This document shows positions 1 through 9,404 of a stretch of 64,000 bases of DNA, piece after piece; within the stretch, counting starts at the first letter, position 1; each line of letters starts with the position of its first letter. A model generated the notes under the pieces. It did no database searches, had not been told where the DNA came from, and saw only the letters and a list, made by a program, of their open reading frames with translations. The DNA is from an uncultured Alphaproteobacteria bacterium (GTDB lineage Bacteria; Pseudomonadota; Alphaproteobacteria; Rhodobacterales; Rhodobacteraceae): positions 1-64,000 of the forward strand of contig CACGMO010000006.1 of NCBI GenBank assembly GCA_902574225.1, given 5' to 3'. The translations under genes and the position numbers were made by a program.

Positions 1-1
1 C

Positions 2-898
2 TTGGGAAGATATTTAGTTAGGCAATTAGCTTCTAAAGGGCATTTTATAAGGGTTATTACGCGTCACCCAAATGAAGCTCTTTTTTTGAAGGTTTACGGT
101 AAAGTAGGTCAAATACAATTGTTCAGTGGAGACATAAAAGAAACGCAAAAGCTACAGGATTATATAAGAGAATCAGATTGCGTAATTAATTGTGTAGCGA
201 CTTTTTTTGAAACACGTTCACAATCTTTTAACAATCTCCACGTTAACGCAGCTAGAAATTTGGCTAGAGAGGCAAAGAAACAAGGAGTAAATCAATTTAT
301 TCATATATCATCCTTGGGTGCATCGTCTAAATCAAGCAGTCTTTTGCTTAAGTCGAAGGGTGCTGGCGAAGAAGCTGTTCTTGAGTCCTTTCCGGATGCC
401 AATATCATCAGACCCTCTTTAATATTTGGAAATGAAGATACATTTTTCAATAGGTTTGCAAAATTATCCTCAATTAGTCCATTTATTCCAGTTGTAGGGG
501 CCAGTACAAAGTTTCAGCCGGTATTTGTAGATGATGTAGCCAAAGTTGTAACGTTATTGGTTGAGACCGATCAGCGGAAAAGATATCTAGAGTTAGCTGG
601 AGATGAAACATACACATTTAAAGAGCTTATCGATATGTTATTATCTGAAATCAAACGAAGAAGGGTTATATTGAAAATACCTTTTTTACCAGCAAGAGTA
701 ATTGCCGCCACAAATGATTTTTTCCGTCTAATATTAGGGGATATAGTGCCAGCGTTTTTAACCTTGGCACAGGTAAAAAGTTTAGAGAATGATAACTTGG
801 TAGACTTAAAATCTGAGAAGTTTTCAGATTTAGGTATAGTGCCAAAGAAGCTTAAAATAATTTTACCAAATATTGTTAATCGTTTTAAGCGTGGTTAA
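2..898 (+). CDS. NDUFA9-like NAD(P)-binding oxidoreductase (5' partial)
   Basis: Atypical/extended SDR of the NDUFA9-like group, annotated in alphaproteobacteria as a complex I-associated NAD(P)H-binding protein. The visible protein begins in the Rossmann motif (GRYLVRQL), where family members normally have a preceding GGxGFxG, so the true start lies upstream of the window; the TTG at base 2 is probably an internal Leu codon. The phrase HPNEALFLKVYGKVGQ and the later HISSLGAS stretch are typical of the family. The role in complex I assembly or quinone biology is inferred from the family, not shown. Its TAA stop interlocks with the stop of the convergent uppP gene (4-base overlap). Confidence 0.85.
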   Translation: MGRYLVRQLASKGHFIRVITRHPNEALFLKVYGKVGQIQLFSGDIKETQKLQDYIRESDCVINCVATFFETRSQSFNNLHVNAARNLAREAKKQGVNQFIHISSLGASSKSSSLLLKSKGAGEEAVLESFPDANIIRPSLIFGNEDTFFNRFAKLSSISPFIPVVGASTKFQPVFVDDVAKVVTLLVETDQRKRYLELAGDETYTFKELIDMLLSEIKRRRVILKIPFLPARVIAATNDFFRLILGDIVPAFLTLAQVKSLENDNLVDLKSEKFSDLGIVPKKLKIILPNIVNRFKRG

Positions 899-1677
899 AG
901 ATATAATGCTGTTAGCAAAGCTAATCCGAGAAAGAGCCTGTAAATTACATAGGGAGTGAAAGAAAAAAGCTCTCCAAACTTTACAAAGAACTTTAGAGCT
1001 AAATATGAAAAAATGAATGAAAATATTGTCGCATAGATAATAAATTCAACATCAATTTTGTTTTGGCTACTAAAAAATTTGAGTCCAATATAGCCACTCG
1101 AAATTACTATTGCTGGTATACTTAGTACCGCAGAAATAATAATTGCTTCTTTTCTGCCATATTTTAAAAACCTTGCGCCAGTTATAGAGGCACCAGATCT
1201 GCTCGCGCCAGGAAAGGCAGCAAAAGATTGCCAAATGCCTATCACCAAAACATCTCTTGCCGTAATATCCGAAAATTTGCGTCGAATTGGTTTTCTGTCA
1301 GACACAAAAAGTAACAGAGCAAATATTAGGTTGGAGAACGCAATTATTTCTACTTGTCTTGATAGATCTAGAAGACGAGCATATTCTAAGAATAAAGCCA
1401 TAAATACAAGTGGAAACGTTGCTAAAACTAGGAAAAAAACTGATTTACTCACACCATTCTCTATCAAAACATTGTTCATATGTTCCTTTAGAGGTTTTGA
1501 AACTAACAAAACAACTGCTAATAGGCTGCCAATATGCATGGCGATGTCTAGGCTTAAGTCGTTCTTTAGACCAATCACAAAGTTGTTGTAAAGAACTAGA
1601 TGGGCAGAAGAAGAGACTGGCAAGAACTCTGTTGCGCCCTGTATAAGAGACAAAACAAAAACGTGAAAAATGGTCAT
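895..1677 (-). CDS. uppP: Undecaprenyl-diphosphatase UppP (BacA)
   Basis: Integral membrane phosphatase that recycles undecaprenyl pyrophosphate to the monophosphate carrier for peptidoglycan synthesis. The 260-residue protein has the family hallmarks: QGATEFLPVSSSAH near residues 13-26, holding the acidic (E/Q)xxxE-type motif, and PGASRSG near residues 156-162, holding the catalytic Arg/Ser region. Multiple hydrophobic segments fit the usual polytopic fold, and the length is normal (about 260-275). It is transcribed away from gltB across a 177-base divergent spacer and converges on the NDUFA9-like gene. The same NDUFA9-like/uppP/glt neighbourhood is familiar from Rhodobacterales. Confidence 0.95.
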   Translation of the reverse strand: MTIFHVFVLSLIQGATEFLPVSSSAHLVLYNNFVIGLKNDLSLDIAMHIGSLLAVVLLVSKPLKEHMNNVLIENGVSKSVFFLVLATFPLVFMALFLEYARLLDLSRQVEIIAFSNLIFALLLFVSDRKPIRRKFSDITARDVLVIGIWQSFAAFPGASRSGASITGARFLKYGRKEAIIISAVLSIPAIVISSGYIGLKFFSSQNKIDVEFIIYATIFSFIFSYLALKFFVKFGELFSFTPYVIYRLFLGLALLTALYL

Positions 1678-1854
1678 TTTTAAATCATCAACTTTAGTTT
1701 TTTAGAGAATGTACAGTAAATCATAAAGTCTTTCCCTTCTTTTTCATCAAGAAAATCGTAAACAATAGAAAATATAAACTTTCTTTTCTTTTCTTGAAAA
1801 CTATATTAAAAAGTCTCCTCAGAAAGACAATAAGATAAAAAAAGTAAAAAGCGA

Positions 1855-4800
1855 ATGAAGATTTTTGATAAGAAACGCAATAAAATGGAAGGTCTCTACG
1901 ATCCTCGAAATGAACACGACTCCTGTGGCTTGGGATTTATCGCTAATATAAAGGGAAGAAAAAGTAACGAAATTATTAAAAAAGGTATTTTTATACTTGA
2001 GAACCTTGAACATAGAGGGGCCACAGGAGCAGATCCTTTGGTGGGTGACGGAGCAGGAATGCTTACGCAAATTCCACACGAAATGTACAGAGAAGAGATG
2101 GAAAAATTAAGTTGTTTTCTTCCTGATCTAGGCGGTTATGGCGTAGGTATGTTTTTTTTCCCAAAAGAAGTCAAATATCACGCGCTCATAAAAGACATAA
2201 TCGTTAAGTTTAGTGAAGAACAGGGCATAAAATTATTAGGCTGGCGCAAAATTCCTGTAAACAATGAGTGTTTGTCAAAGGACGAAGAAATTCGTGGAGC
2301 TGAACCCACACACGTGCAAGGCTTCTTCAAAAAACCTGAGGGTATGAGCGAGGATGACTTTGAAAGAAATCTCTACGTACTAAGAAAAAAAACAACCAAC
2401 AAAATTTATAAAAAACTGGGGAGTGAAGATTTATATTATGCAGTATCCCTGTCATCACGAACGGTTGTTTATAAGGGCATGTTCTTAGCTGATCAGTTGG
2501 CTAAATATTATCTGGATCTCCAAGACGTTCGATATGTGTCCGCCTTGGCTTTAGTTCACCAAAGATTTTCAACAAACACTTTTCCTTCATGGAGATTAGC
2601 ACATCCCTATAGAATGGTCGCTCATAATGGAGAGATAAACACCAGTAGAGGTAATGTAAACTGGATGGCAGCGAGGCAAGCAGGTTTGAAATCACACCTT
2701 CTTGGAGAAGATCTGAACAACATATGGCCCATAACAAGGGAAGGTCAATCCGATACTGCGTCATTTGATAACGCTATTGAATTATTATACCAGGGTGGCT
2801 ACCCTCTTCAGCATGCTTCGATGATGCTGATCCCCGAGGCTTGGGCTGGAAATCCACTAATGGATAGAAAACGCAAATCTTTTTACGAATTTCATGCCTC
2901 TATAATGGAACCCTGGGATGGGCCAGCTGCTATCGCTTTTACAGATGGAAAAAAAATTGGAGCTACCTTAGATAGAAATGGGTTAAGGCCAGCAAGATAT
3001 TTTGTTTCTGAAGATGATACTGTCGTATTAGCTTCCGAGGCTGGAACGCTGCCAGTTGATGAGAGCAAAGTGATTACGAAGTGGCGATTGCAACCTGGAA
3101 AAATGCTTCTGATTGATATGGAGGCAGGAAAGATTATTACAGACGAAGAAGTAAAAGCAAACCTCAGTAATGAGTTGGATTATGAAAGCGTTTTGAATAA
3201 TACACAGATTGTTTTAGAGGACTTAGAATCAGATGAAATACAGAAAGTTTCTTTATCAGAGGCCAATCTTTATTCGGGTCAGAAAGCGTTTGGTTATACT
3301 CAGGAAGACTTAAAGACACTTATGTCTCCAATGGCAGTAACCGGCCAAGAAGCGATTGGCTCAATGGGTACAGACACGCCCATTTCTGCAATATCCAACA
3401 AAAAGAAATTACTCTATACATATTTTAAGCAAAACTTTGCACAGGTAACGAATCCCCCAATTGACCCTATTCGCGAGGAGTCAGTCATGAGCTTAGTATC
3501 TTTTATTGGTCCAAGACCAAATATTTTTGATAATAAATCTTTGAGTAGTGTGAAAAGGTTAGAGGTTAAACAACCGATCCTAACAAATGAGGATATGCAA
3601 AAGATTAGAAAGATAAGTGAGATTGGTGACAACCATTTTGTATCAAGAGTTTTAGACACTACCTTTGGCAAGAATACAGGTTATTTGGGTTTTGAAAAGT
3701 GTTTGGAGAATATATGCATAAAGTCGGAGAATGTAGTTAGAGAGGGCGGTAATATTATAGTGCTATCCGACAGGCAGTTTGGTAAAGATAGAATTGCTTT
3801 GCCCGCTCTATTGGCCATTGCGTCGGTACATCATCATTTAATAAGGAAAGGATTGCGAACATCCGTTGGATTGGTGGTAGAATCAGCAGAGCCTAGAGAG
3901 GTCCACCACTTTGCAGTATTAGCAGGTTACGGAGCAGAGGCTATAAATCCATATATGGCTTTCGACACTATATTAGATCTTAAAAAAAAGAACATGTTGT
4001 CTAAAGATGTAAGTGAGACAGAAGCGGTTAGTAGATATATAAAGTCAATTAACAAAGGGCTTTTAAAAGTTATGTCCAAGATGGGTATTTCAACTTACCA
4101 ATCATACTGTGGAGCACAAATTTTTGATGCAGTCGGGTTATCAGAGGAATTCGTGAGCAAGTATTTCAAGGGAACTTCTACTCAAATCAGCGGAGTTGGA
4201 ATAAATGAAATAGCAAAGGAAACGATTATCCGCCATGAAGAAGCATATTCAAACTTAGAAGTTTTAAGAGACTCTCTAGATGTCGGGGGTGATTACGCTG
4301 TAAGAAAAAGAGGAGAAGTACATGCTTGGAGTTCAGATGAAATTACGAACCTACAACATGCTGTAAGAAGTAATTCTTTCGATACATTTAAAGAATATTC
4401 AACGTCCATGGATGAGCAAGAAGAAAGATTGTTCACAATAAGAGGCTTGTTTAGGCTTAAAGATTCAAGCGAAACGGGCAGAAATAGTATTAAAATTGAT
4501 GAGGTTGAGCCGGCCAAGGAAATTGTAAAACGTTTCGCTACTGGAGCTATGTCGTACGGATCAATATCCGCAGAAGCGCATGAGAACCTAGCCATAGCCA
4601 TGAATAGGATTGAGGGAAAATCGAACACAGGTGAAGGCGGTGAAGAAGTGGAGCGTTTTTCTACTGATAATAATGGCAACAACAGACGGTCTGCAATAAA
4701 ACAAGTTGCATCTGGTAGATTTGGTGTCACAACAGAATACCTAGTAAATTCTGACATGATTCAGATTAAAATGGCGCAAGGAGCAAAGCCGGGTGAAGGA

Positions 4801-6516
4801 GGTCAGCTCCCTGGTCACAAGGTAGACGCTGTCATTGCAAAGGTTCGCCATTCTACTAGAGGGGTTGGACTTATCTCTCCTCCGCCCCATCACGATATTT
4901 ATTCAATAGAAGATTTAGCGCAACTGATATTCGATCTTAAAAACGTCAACCCAAAAGCTGACATATCAGTGAAATTAGTATCCGAGGTTGGGGTTGGTAC
5001 CGTGGCTGCTGGAGTAGCTAAAGCAAAAGCGGACCATGTTACTATTTCGGGTATGGAGGGTGGTACTGGGGCGAGCCCCCTGACCTCGGTGAAACATGCC
5101 GGCTCACCCTGGGAACTGGGTCTGGCAGAAACACACCAAACTTTAATGAAAAATAAGCTTAGATCTCGAATATCGGTCCAAGTGGATGGTGGGCTAAGGA
5201 CCGGGCGAGATGTTGTTATTGGAGCATTGTTAGGCGCGGATGAGTTTGGTTTTTCAACAGCTCCATTAATTGCTTCAGGTTGCATTATGATGCGTAAGTG
5301 TCACTTGAATACCTGCCCTGTGGGAATCGCAACTCAAGACCCAGTTTTGAGAAAACGATTTGTAGGAACGCCAGAACATGTTGTGAATTTTTTCTTCTTT
5401 ATTGCAGAAGAGGTAAGAATACTTATGAGTAAATTAGGTTTCAAAAAATTTGATGAGATGATTGGTCAAATTGATGTGCTTGATAGGAAAAAAGCAATTA
5501 AACATTGGAAAGCAAAGGGGCTCGATTTCTCAAAGCTGTTTTTTGATCCAAAGATGGGCGATGGAGTACCAAAGTTTAATTGTGAAAGACAGCAGCATCC
5601 AATTAAAGATATTCTGGACAGGCAACTAATTGAAATGTCAAAAGATACCTTGCTGAATAAAAAACCCATCAAAATAAAGCTGCCGATTTATAATTATAAT
5701 AGATCTACTGGAGCAATGCTTAGTGGAGAGGTTGCACGTATTTTTGGACATAGAGGTCTCCCAGAGGATTCAATACAAATTTCTTTTAAGGGTACAACGG
5801 GTCAAGCATTTGGAGCATGGTTATCGAGAGGAGTTACACTAGAAGTAGAAGGCGAAGCAAATGATTATGTTGGAAAAGGATTATCAGGGGGAAAAATAGT
5901 AGTATACCCTCCAAAAGAGGCAAAAAATATTGTTCCTGAAGATTCGATCATAGCAGGAAATACGATTCTTTATGGTGCTATTGACGGAGAATGCTATTTG
6001 AGAGGCATAGCTGGAGAAAGGTTTGCTGTTAGAAACTCTGGAGCTACCGCTGTCGTTGAGGGAGTAGGTGATCATGGTTGTGAGTATATGACAGGTGGTA
6101 TAGTAGTCGTTTTAGGAAAAACAGGCCTTAATTTTGCAGCAGGTATGTCCGGAGGCATAGCATATGTTTTGGATGAAGATGGCACCTTTAAAAATAGATG
6201 TAATTTGGCAATGGTAGAGCTTGAGCCGGTACCAGAAGAGGATGATCTACTAGAATCTGAGCACCATCACGGAGGCGACTTTGAACACCATGGTCGCGTA
6301 GATATATCGAGTGATATGACCAGATATGATGAAGAAAGGCTGAGAAACATAATTTCTAGACACTTAAAGTTTACTCAATCAGACCTAGCAAAAAAGATTT
6401 TAGACGATTGGGATAATTTTAGGCCTAAATTTTTAAAAGTAATGCCTACGGAATACAGAAGGGCGTTGGAGGAAATAAAGGCTGAAAAGCTCAATAATAT
6501 CGTAGCCGCAGAATAG
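1855..6516 (+). CDS. gltB: Glutamate synthase (NADPH) large subunit
   Basis: Large subunit of GOGAT, which makes two glutamates from glutamine and 2-oxoglutarate. The 1553-residue length is typical. The N-terminal class-II glutamine amidotransferase domain begins at DSCGLGF; Cys24 would become the N-terminal nucleophile after removal of a 23-residue propeptide. A central domain and the FMN-binding synthase domain follow, with the 3Fe-4S cysteines in CIMMRKCHLNTCP (about C1143, C1149, C1154) and a C-terminal GXGXG beta-helix domain (GGxxxGxAYVLD). A His-rich patch (ESEHHHGGDFEHHG) lies near residue 1470. ATG 1855 is preceded only by an A-rich stretch; an internal ATG at codon 11 is possible. 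gltD follows 30 bases downstream, as one operon. Confidence 0.97.
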   Translation: MKIFDKKRNKMEGLYDPRNEHDSCGLGFIANIKGRKSNEIIKKGIFILENLEHRGATGADPLVGDGAGMLTQIPHEMYREEMEKLSCFLPDLGGYGVGMFFFPKEVKYHALIKDIIVKFSEEQGIKLLGWRKIPVNNECLSKDEEIRGAEPTHVQGFFKKPEGMSEDDFERNLYVLRKKTTNKIYKKLGSEDLYYAVSLSSRTVVYKGMFLADQLAKYYLDLQDVRYVSALALVHQRFSTNTFPSWRLAHPYRMVAHNGEINTSRGNVNWMAARQAGLKSHLLGEDLNNIWPITREGQSDTASFDNAIELLYQGGYPLQHASMMLIPEAWAGNPLMDRKRKSFYEFHASIMEPWDGPAAIAFTDGKKIGATLDRNGLRPARYFVSEDDTVVLASEAGTLPVDESKVITKWRLQPGKMLLIDMEAGKIITDEEVKANLSNELDYESVLNNTQIVLEDLESDEIQKVSLSEANLYSGQKAFGYTQEDLKTLMSPMAVTGQEAIGSMGTDTPISAISNKKKLLYTYFKQNFAQVTNPPIDPIREESVMSLVSFIGPRPNIFDNKSLSSVKRLEVKQPILTNEDMQKIRKISEIGDNHFVSRVLDTTFGKNTGYLGFEKCLENICIKSENVVREGGNIIVLSDRQFGKDRIALPALLAIASVHHHLIRKGLRTSVGLVVESAEPREVHHFAVLAGYGAEAINPYMAFDTILDLKKKNMLSKDVSETEAVSRYIKSINKGLLKVMSKMGISTYQSYCGAQIFDAVGLSEEFVSKYFKGTSTQISGVGINEIAKETIIRHEEAYSNLEVLRDSLDVGGDYAVRKRGEVHAWSSDEITNLQHAVRSNSFDTFKEYSTSMDEQEERLFTIRGLFRLKDSSETGRNSIKIDEVEPAKEIVKRFATGAMSYGSISAEAHENLAIAMNRIEGKSNTGEGGEEVERFSTDNNGNNRRSAIKQVASGRFGVTTEYLVNSDMIQIKMAQGAKPGEGGQLPGHKVDAVIAKVRHSTRGVGLISPPPHHDIYSIEDLAQLIFDLKNVNPKADISVKLVSEVGVGTVAAGVAKAKADHVTISGMEGGTGASPLTSVKHAGSPWELGLAETHQTLMKNKLRSRISVQVDGGLRTGRDVVIGALLGADEFGFSTAPLIASGCIMMRKCHLNTCPVGIATQDPVLRKRFVGTPEHVVNFFFFIAEEVRILMSKLGFKKFDEMIGQIDVLDRKKAIKHWKAKGLDFSKLFFDPKMGDGVPKFNCERQQHPIKDILDRQLIEMSKDTLLNKKPIKIKLPIYNYNRSTGAMLSGEVARIFGHRGLPEDSIQISFKGTTGQAFGAWLSRGVTLEVEGEANDYVGKGLSGGKIVVYPPKEAKNIVPEDSIIAGNTILYGAIDGECYLRGIAGERFAVRNSGATAVVEGVGDHGCEYMTGGIVVVLGKTGLNFAAGMSGGIAYVLDEDGTFKNRCNLAMVELEPVPEEDDLLESEHHHGGDFEHHGRVDISSDMTRYDEERLRNIISRHLKFTQSDLAKKILDDWDNFRPKFLKVMPTEYRRALEEIKAEKLNNIVAAE

Positions 6517-6546
6517 CGTCTGATTTAGAATATAAGGGAAGTTGAG

Positions 6547-7980
6547 ATGGGTAAAGTTACTGGATTTTTAGAAGTAGATAGGCAAGATAGAAGATATAGG
6601 CCTGCATCAGATAGAATAAGAAATTTTAGGGAGTTTATAGTACCACTTCCAGAGCAGGTCATAAAAGACCAAGCCAGCAGATGTATGGAATGTGGAATTC
6701 CTTTTTGCCATGACATGAAGGGCTTGAAAGGGTGTCCCGTTAATAATCAGATCCCGGATTGGAATGATTTGGTTTATAGGGGTGAATGGGAACAGGCTTC
6801 GAGAGACTTACATTCCACCAATAATTTTCCAGAATTTACAGGAAGAATATGTCCAGCGCCATGCGAAGCTTCATGTACGCTAAATATTGTTGATAGTCCA
6901 GTAACAATAAAATCCATAGAATGTTCTATAGTTGATAAGGCATGGGACAATGGATGGATAAAACCACAAATTAATCAAAACAAGACAAACAAAAAAATAG
7001 GAATAATTGGGTCTGGCCCAGCAGGGCTTGCAGCTGCTCAACAATTAGCCAGAGCAGGTCATGATGTAATAATTTATGAAAAAAATAAAAAGATGGGCGG
7101 TCTTCTTAGATATGGAATTCCTGATTTTAAAATGGAAAAAACTCATATCGACAGAAGACTAGAGCAATTATCAGCTGAAGGAGTTCAATTTCAATGTGGT
7201 GTGGAGCTAGGTGTAGATATTGAAATTAATGATATGATAAAGGAGCACGATGCTTTGATCTTAGCCTGTGGGGCTGAAAAACCGCGTGACCTAGACATTG
7301 AAGGGCGTAACGCGGACGGGATCCATTTCGCCATGGATTTTTTACCTCAGCAAAACAGAAGGGTAGGCAAAGAGACGCTCGAGGGTTTAAAAGAGATAAC
7401 AGCAGACGGTAAACATGTCGTTGTTATTGGTGGAGGAGACACGGGTTCAGATTGCATAGGAACATCAATTCGCCAAGGTGCATTGTCTGTCACACAGCTA
7501 GAGATTATGCCTGCTCCACCTGAAAGGGAAGACAAGATGCTAACATGGCCAAATTGGCCTCTCAAGATGAGAACCTCTTCGAGTCAAGAAGAGGGAGCAG
7601 ATAGAGAATTTTCAGTATTAACAACATCTTTTGGGGTTGAAAATGGTAAAATCAGTTCTTTAAATTGTATTAGAGTAAATGAGAAATTTGAAAAAATAGA
7701 AAACTCTGATTTTGTAATTAAAGCGGATTTGGTATTACTGGCCATGGGTTTCGTTTCACCCATTACAGATAGGATTTTTGAAGATACTGAAGTATCCCTG
7801 GATAAGCGTGGAAATGTGTTAGCGGATGATAAATCTTACAAAACTTCTCTTGACAAATTGTGGGTAGCTGGTGATATGCGACGTGGTCAGTCTCTTGTTG
7901 TGTGGGCAATAAGAGAAGGCAGACAAGTTGCGAAATCAGTAGACAAGGCATTGATGGGCTATAGTAGTCTCGCAGACTGA
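6547..7980 (+). CDS. gltD: Glutamate synthase (NADPH) small subunit
   Basis: Beta subunit of GOGAT, which oxidises NADPH and passes electrons through FAD and Fe-S clusters to GltB. The 477 residues start with the adrenodoxin-reductase-like Fe-S domain: cysteines near 46, 49, 54 and 63 (CMECGIPFC...GCP), then CPAPCEASC near 102-110. The FAD Rossmann motif GSGPAG is at 155-160, a second nucleotide site (VVIGGGDTGSDC) lies near 300, and the C-terminal VAGDMRRGQSLVVWAI is the typical FAD-contact segment. A GGGAAG-like ribosome site (AGGGAAG, 6535-6541) precedes ATG 6547. It is the second gene of the gltBD operon. Confidence 0.97.
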   Translation: MGKVTGFLEVDRQDRRYRPASDRIRNFREFIVPLPEQVIKDQASRCMECGIPFCHDMKGLKGCPVNNQIPDWNDLVYRGEWEQASRDLHSTNNFPEFTGRICPAPCEASCTLNIVDSPVTIKSIECSIVDKAWDNGWIKPQINQNKTNKKIGIIGSGPAGLAAAQQLARAGHDVIIYEKNKKMGGLLRYGIPDFKMEKTHIDRRLEQLSAEGVQFQCGVELGVDIEINDMIKEHDALILACGAEKPRDLDIEGRNADGIHFAMDFLPQQNRRVGKETLEGLKEITADGKHVVVIGGGDTGSDCIGTSIRQGALSVTQLEIMPAPPEREDKMLTWPNWPLKMRTSSSQEEGADREFSVLTTSFGVENGKISSLNCIRVNEKFEKIENSDFVIKADLVLLAMGFVSPITDRIFEDTEVSLDKRGNVLADDKSYKTSLDKLWVAGDMRRGQSLVVWAIREGRQVAKSVDKALMGYSSLAD

Positions 7981-8012
7981 GGAAAAAAATTGTCCTATTT
8001 AGATAATATTTT

Positions 8013-8699
8013 GTGTGCGATATTAAAAATTTAGCATACAAAACTACCAGAAGTATCATATTATCATGTGTGTTCTTTACATTATTGTCCGTGTCAACCG
8101 TTCTTTTACTTAGATTTTTTAATCCTCCTTTTACGAGCTTTATGGTTTCGGAGAGCAATTTTTTTAAAAGAAAAATAGAGTACAGTTGGACTCCAATTTC
8201 AAATATGGGCGAAAATATCGCCCTTTCAGTAGTCGCAACAGAGGATTCTAATTTTTGTAACCATTTAGGACTAGACATAAAAGAGATTTACAAAGTAATT
8301 ACAAGAAAGGAAAAAAGAGGCGCGTCAACGATAACTCAACAACTTGCGAAAAATCTTTTTTTGTGGTCTGGAAGATCTTGGTCAAGAAAAATTATAGAAT
8401 TGTACTTTACCTTTTTGATAGAGATCATTATTCCAAAGAGAAGAATTCTCGAAATATATTTAAACACTGTTGAGACAAGCCTGCTGACATTTGGTGTTAA
8501 TCAAGCTTCGGATAAGTATTATAACAAGCCAGCAAATAAACTCACCAGAGAGCAATCAATCCGAATTGCGTTGACGCTTCCAAATCCAAAGACTCGAAGT
8601 CCCAAAAAGCTGAAGTCTAATTTTACAGCAAGAATTTCACAATTAAAAAAAGATATTAACATCCTAAAAAAAGATGACAGATCAAGCTGTTTTTTATAA
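8013..8699 (+). CDS. mtgA: Monofunctional biosynthetic peptidoglycan transglycosylase
   Basis: GT51-family glycosyltransferase that polymerises lipid II glycan strands at the inner membrane. The only good start is GTG 8013. An N-terminal membrane anchor spans about residues 13-32. GT51 motifs follow: the catalytic-Glu motif in VVATEDSNFCNHLG, then RGASTITQQLAKNLFL, WSRKIIELYFTFLIE, and KRRILEIYLNTVE. At 228 residues the length fits MtgA rather than a bifunctional PBP, and no transpeptidase domain is present. The C-terminal NPKTRSPKK resembles family ends. It sits 32 bases after gltD but is functionally unrelated; two L,D-transpeptidases lie 3-5 kb downstream, so several wall genes are nearby. 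Confidence 0.9.
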   Translation: MCDIKNLAYKTTRSIILSCVFFTLLSVSTVLLLRFFNPPFTSFMVSESNFFKRKIEYSWTPISNMGENIALSVVATEDSNFCNHLGLDIKEIYKVITRKEKRGASTITQQLAKNLFLWSGRSWSRKIIELYFTFLIEIIIPKRRILEIYLNTVETSLLTFGVNQASDKYYNKPANKLTREQSIRIALTLPNPKTRSPKKLKSNFTARISQLKKDINILKKDDRSSCFL

Positions 8700-8731
8700 T
8701 TATAAATGGATTAGAGTAAGGTTTATTAACT

Positions 8732-9403
8732 ATGAGAAAACTCCACCATTTAGCACTCTCTCCATTCTGTCGAAAAGTAAGGCTGGTTTTGGCAGAAAAA
8801 AAACTTGAAGTTGAATTAATCGATGAACCTGTTTGGGAAAAAAGATTGGATTTCATAAGATTTAGTCCTTCCGGTAAAGTACCATTATTAAAGGAAGGAG
8901 CTAATGTATTTACAGAGAGCACTCCCATATGTGAGTATTTGGATGAATCTCACCCGATTCCAAAACTTATCCCGGCCGACAAGAAGCTAAGGTTCGAGAC
9001 GCGCAGGGTAACCTCTTGGTTCGACGATAAATTTTATAATGAAGTTACAAAAAACTTACTTAATGAGAGAGTGTACAAAAAGATTTTTAAAATAGGTCAA
9101 CCTGATAGTGGTGCAATAAAAGAAGGCCTTAAGAAAATTAAGTTTCATTTTGATTATTTGGAATGGCTTTTGGAAAAAAGAAATTGGGTAGCTGGGGAGA
9201 AAATGTCATTAGCTGATTTTTCGGCAGCTGGACATATTTCGGCACTTGATTATGTAGGAGATATTGACTGGCAGTCTAAGCCAATAATAAAAGAATGGTA
9301 TGCAAAAATTAAATCGAGGCCTGCTTTTAGAAATGCAGGTTTGCTGACGGACTTAGTTCCTGGCTTTGTGCCGGCAGGTCACTATAGTGACTTAGATTTT
9401 TAG
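8732..9403 (+). CDS. Glutathione S-transferase family protein
   Basis: Two-domain GST-like protein of 223 residues. The N-terminal thioredoxin-like half carries LSPFCRKVRLVLAEKKL (Ser/Cys near residues 8-11), GKVPLLKEG (cis-Pro) and ESTPICEYLDE, the glutathione gamma-glutamyl contact. The C-terminal helical half contains WVAGEKMSLADFSAAGHISALDYVGD, the usual N-capping box. The active-site region has a Cys in place of a classical Tyr, so it may act as a thiol transferase rather than a conjugating GST. It lies immediately before queG (one base between stop and start), a linkage common in alphaproteobacteria, and is probably co-transcribed with it. The substrate is unknown. Confidence 0.88.
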   Translation: MRKLHHLALSPFCRKVRLVLAEKKLEVELIDEPVWEKRLDFIRFSPSGKVPLLKEGANVFTESTPICEYLDESHPIPKLIPADKKLRFETRRVTSWFDDKFYNEVTKNLLNERVYKKIFKIGQPDSGAIKEGLKKIKFHFDYLEWLLEKRNWVAGEKMSLADFSAAGHISALDYVGDIDWQSKPIIKEWYAKIKSRPAFRNAGLLTDLVPGFVPAGHYSDLDF

Positions 9404-9404
9404 T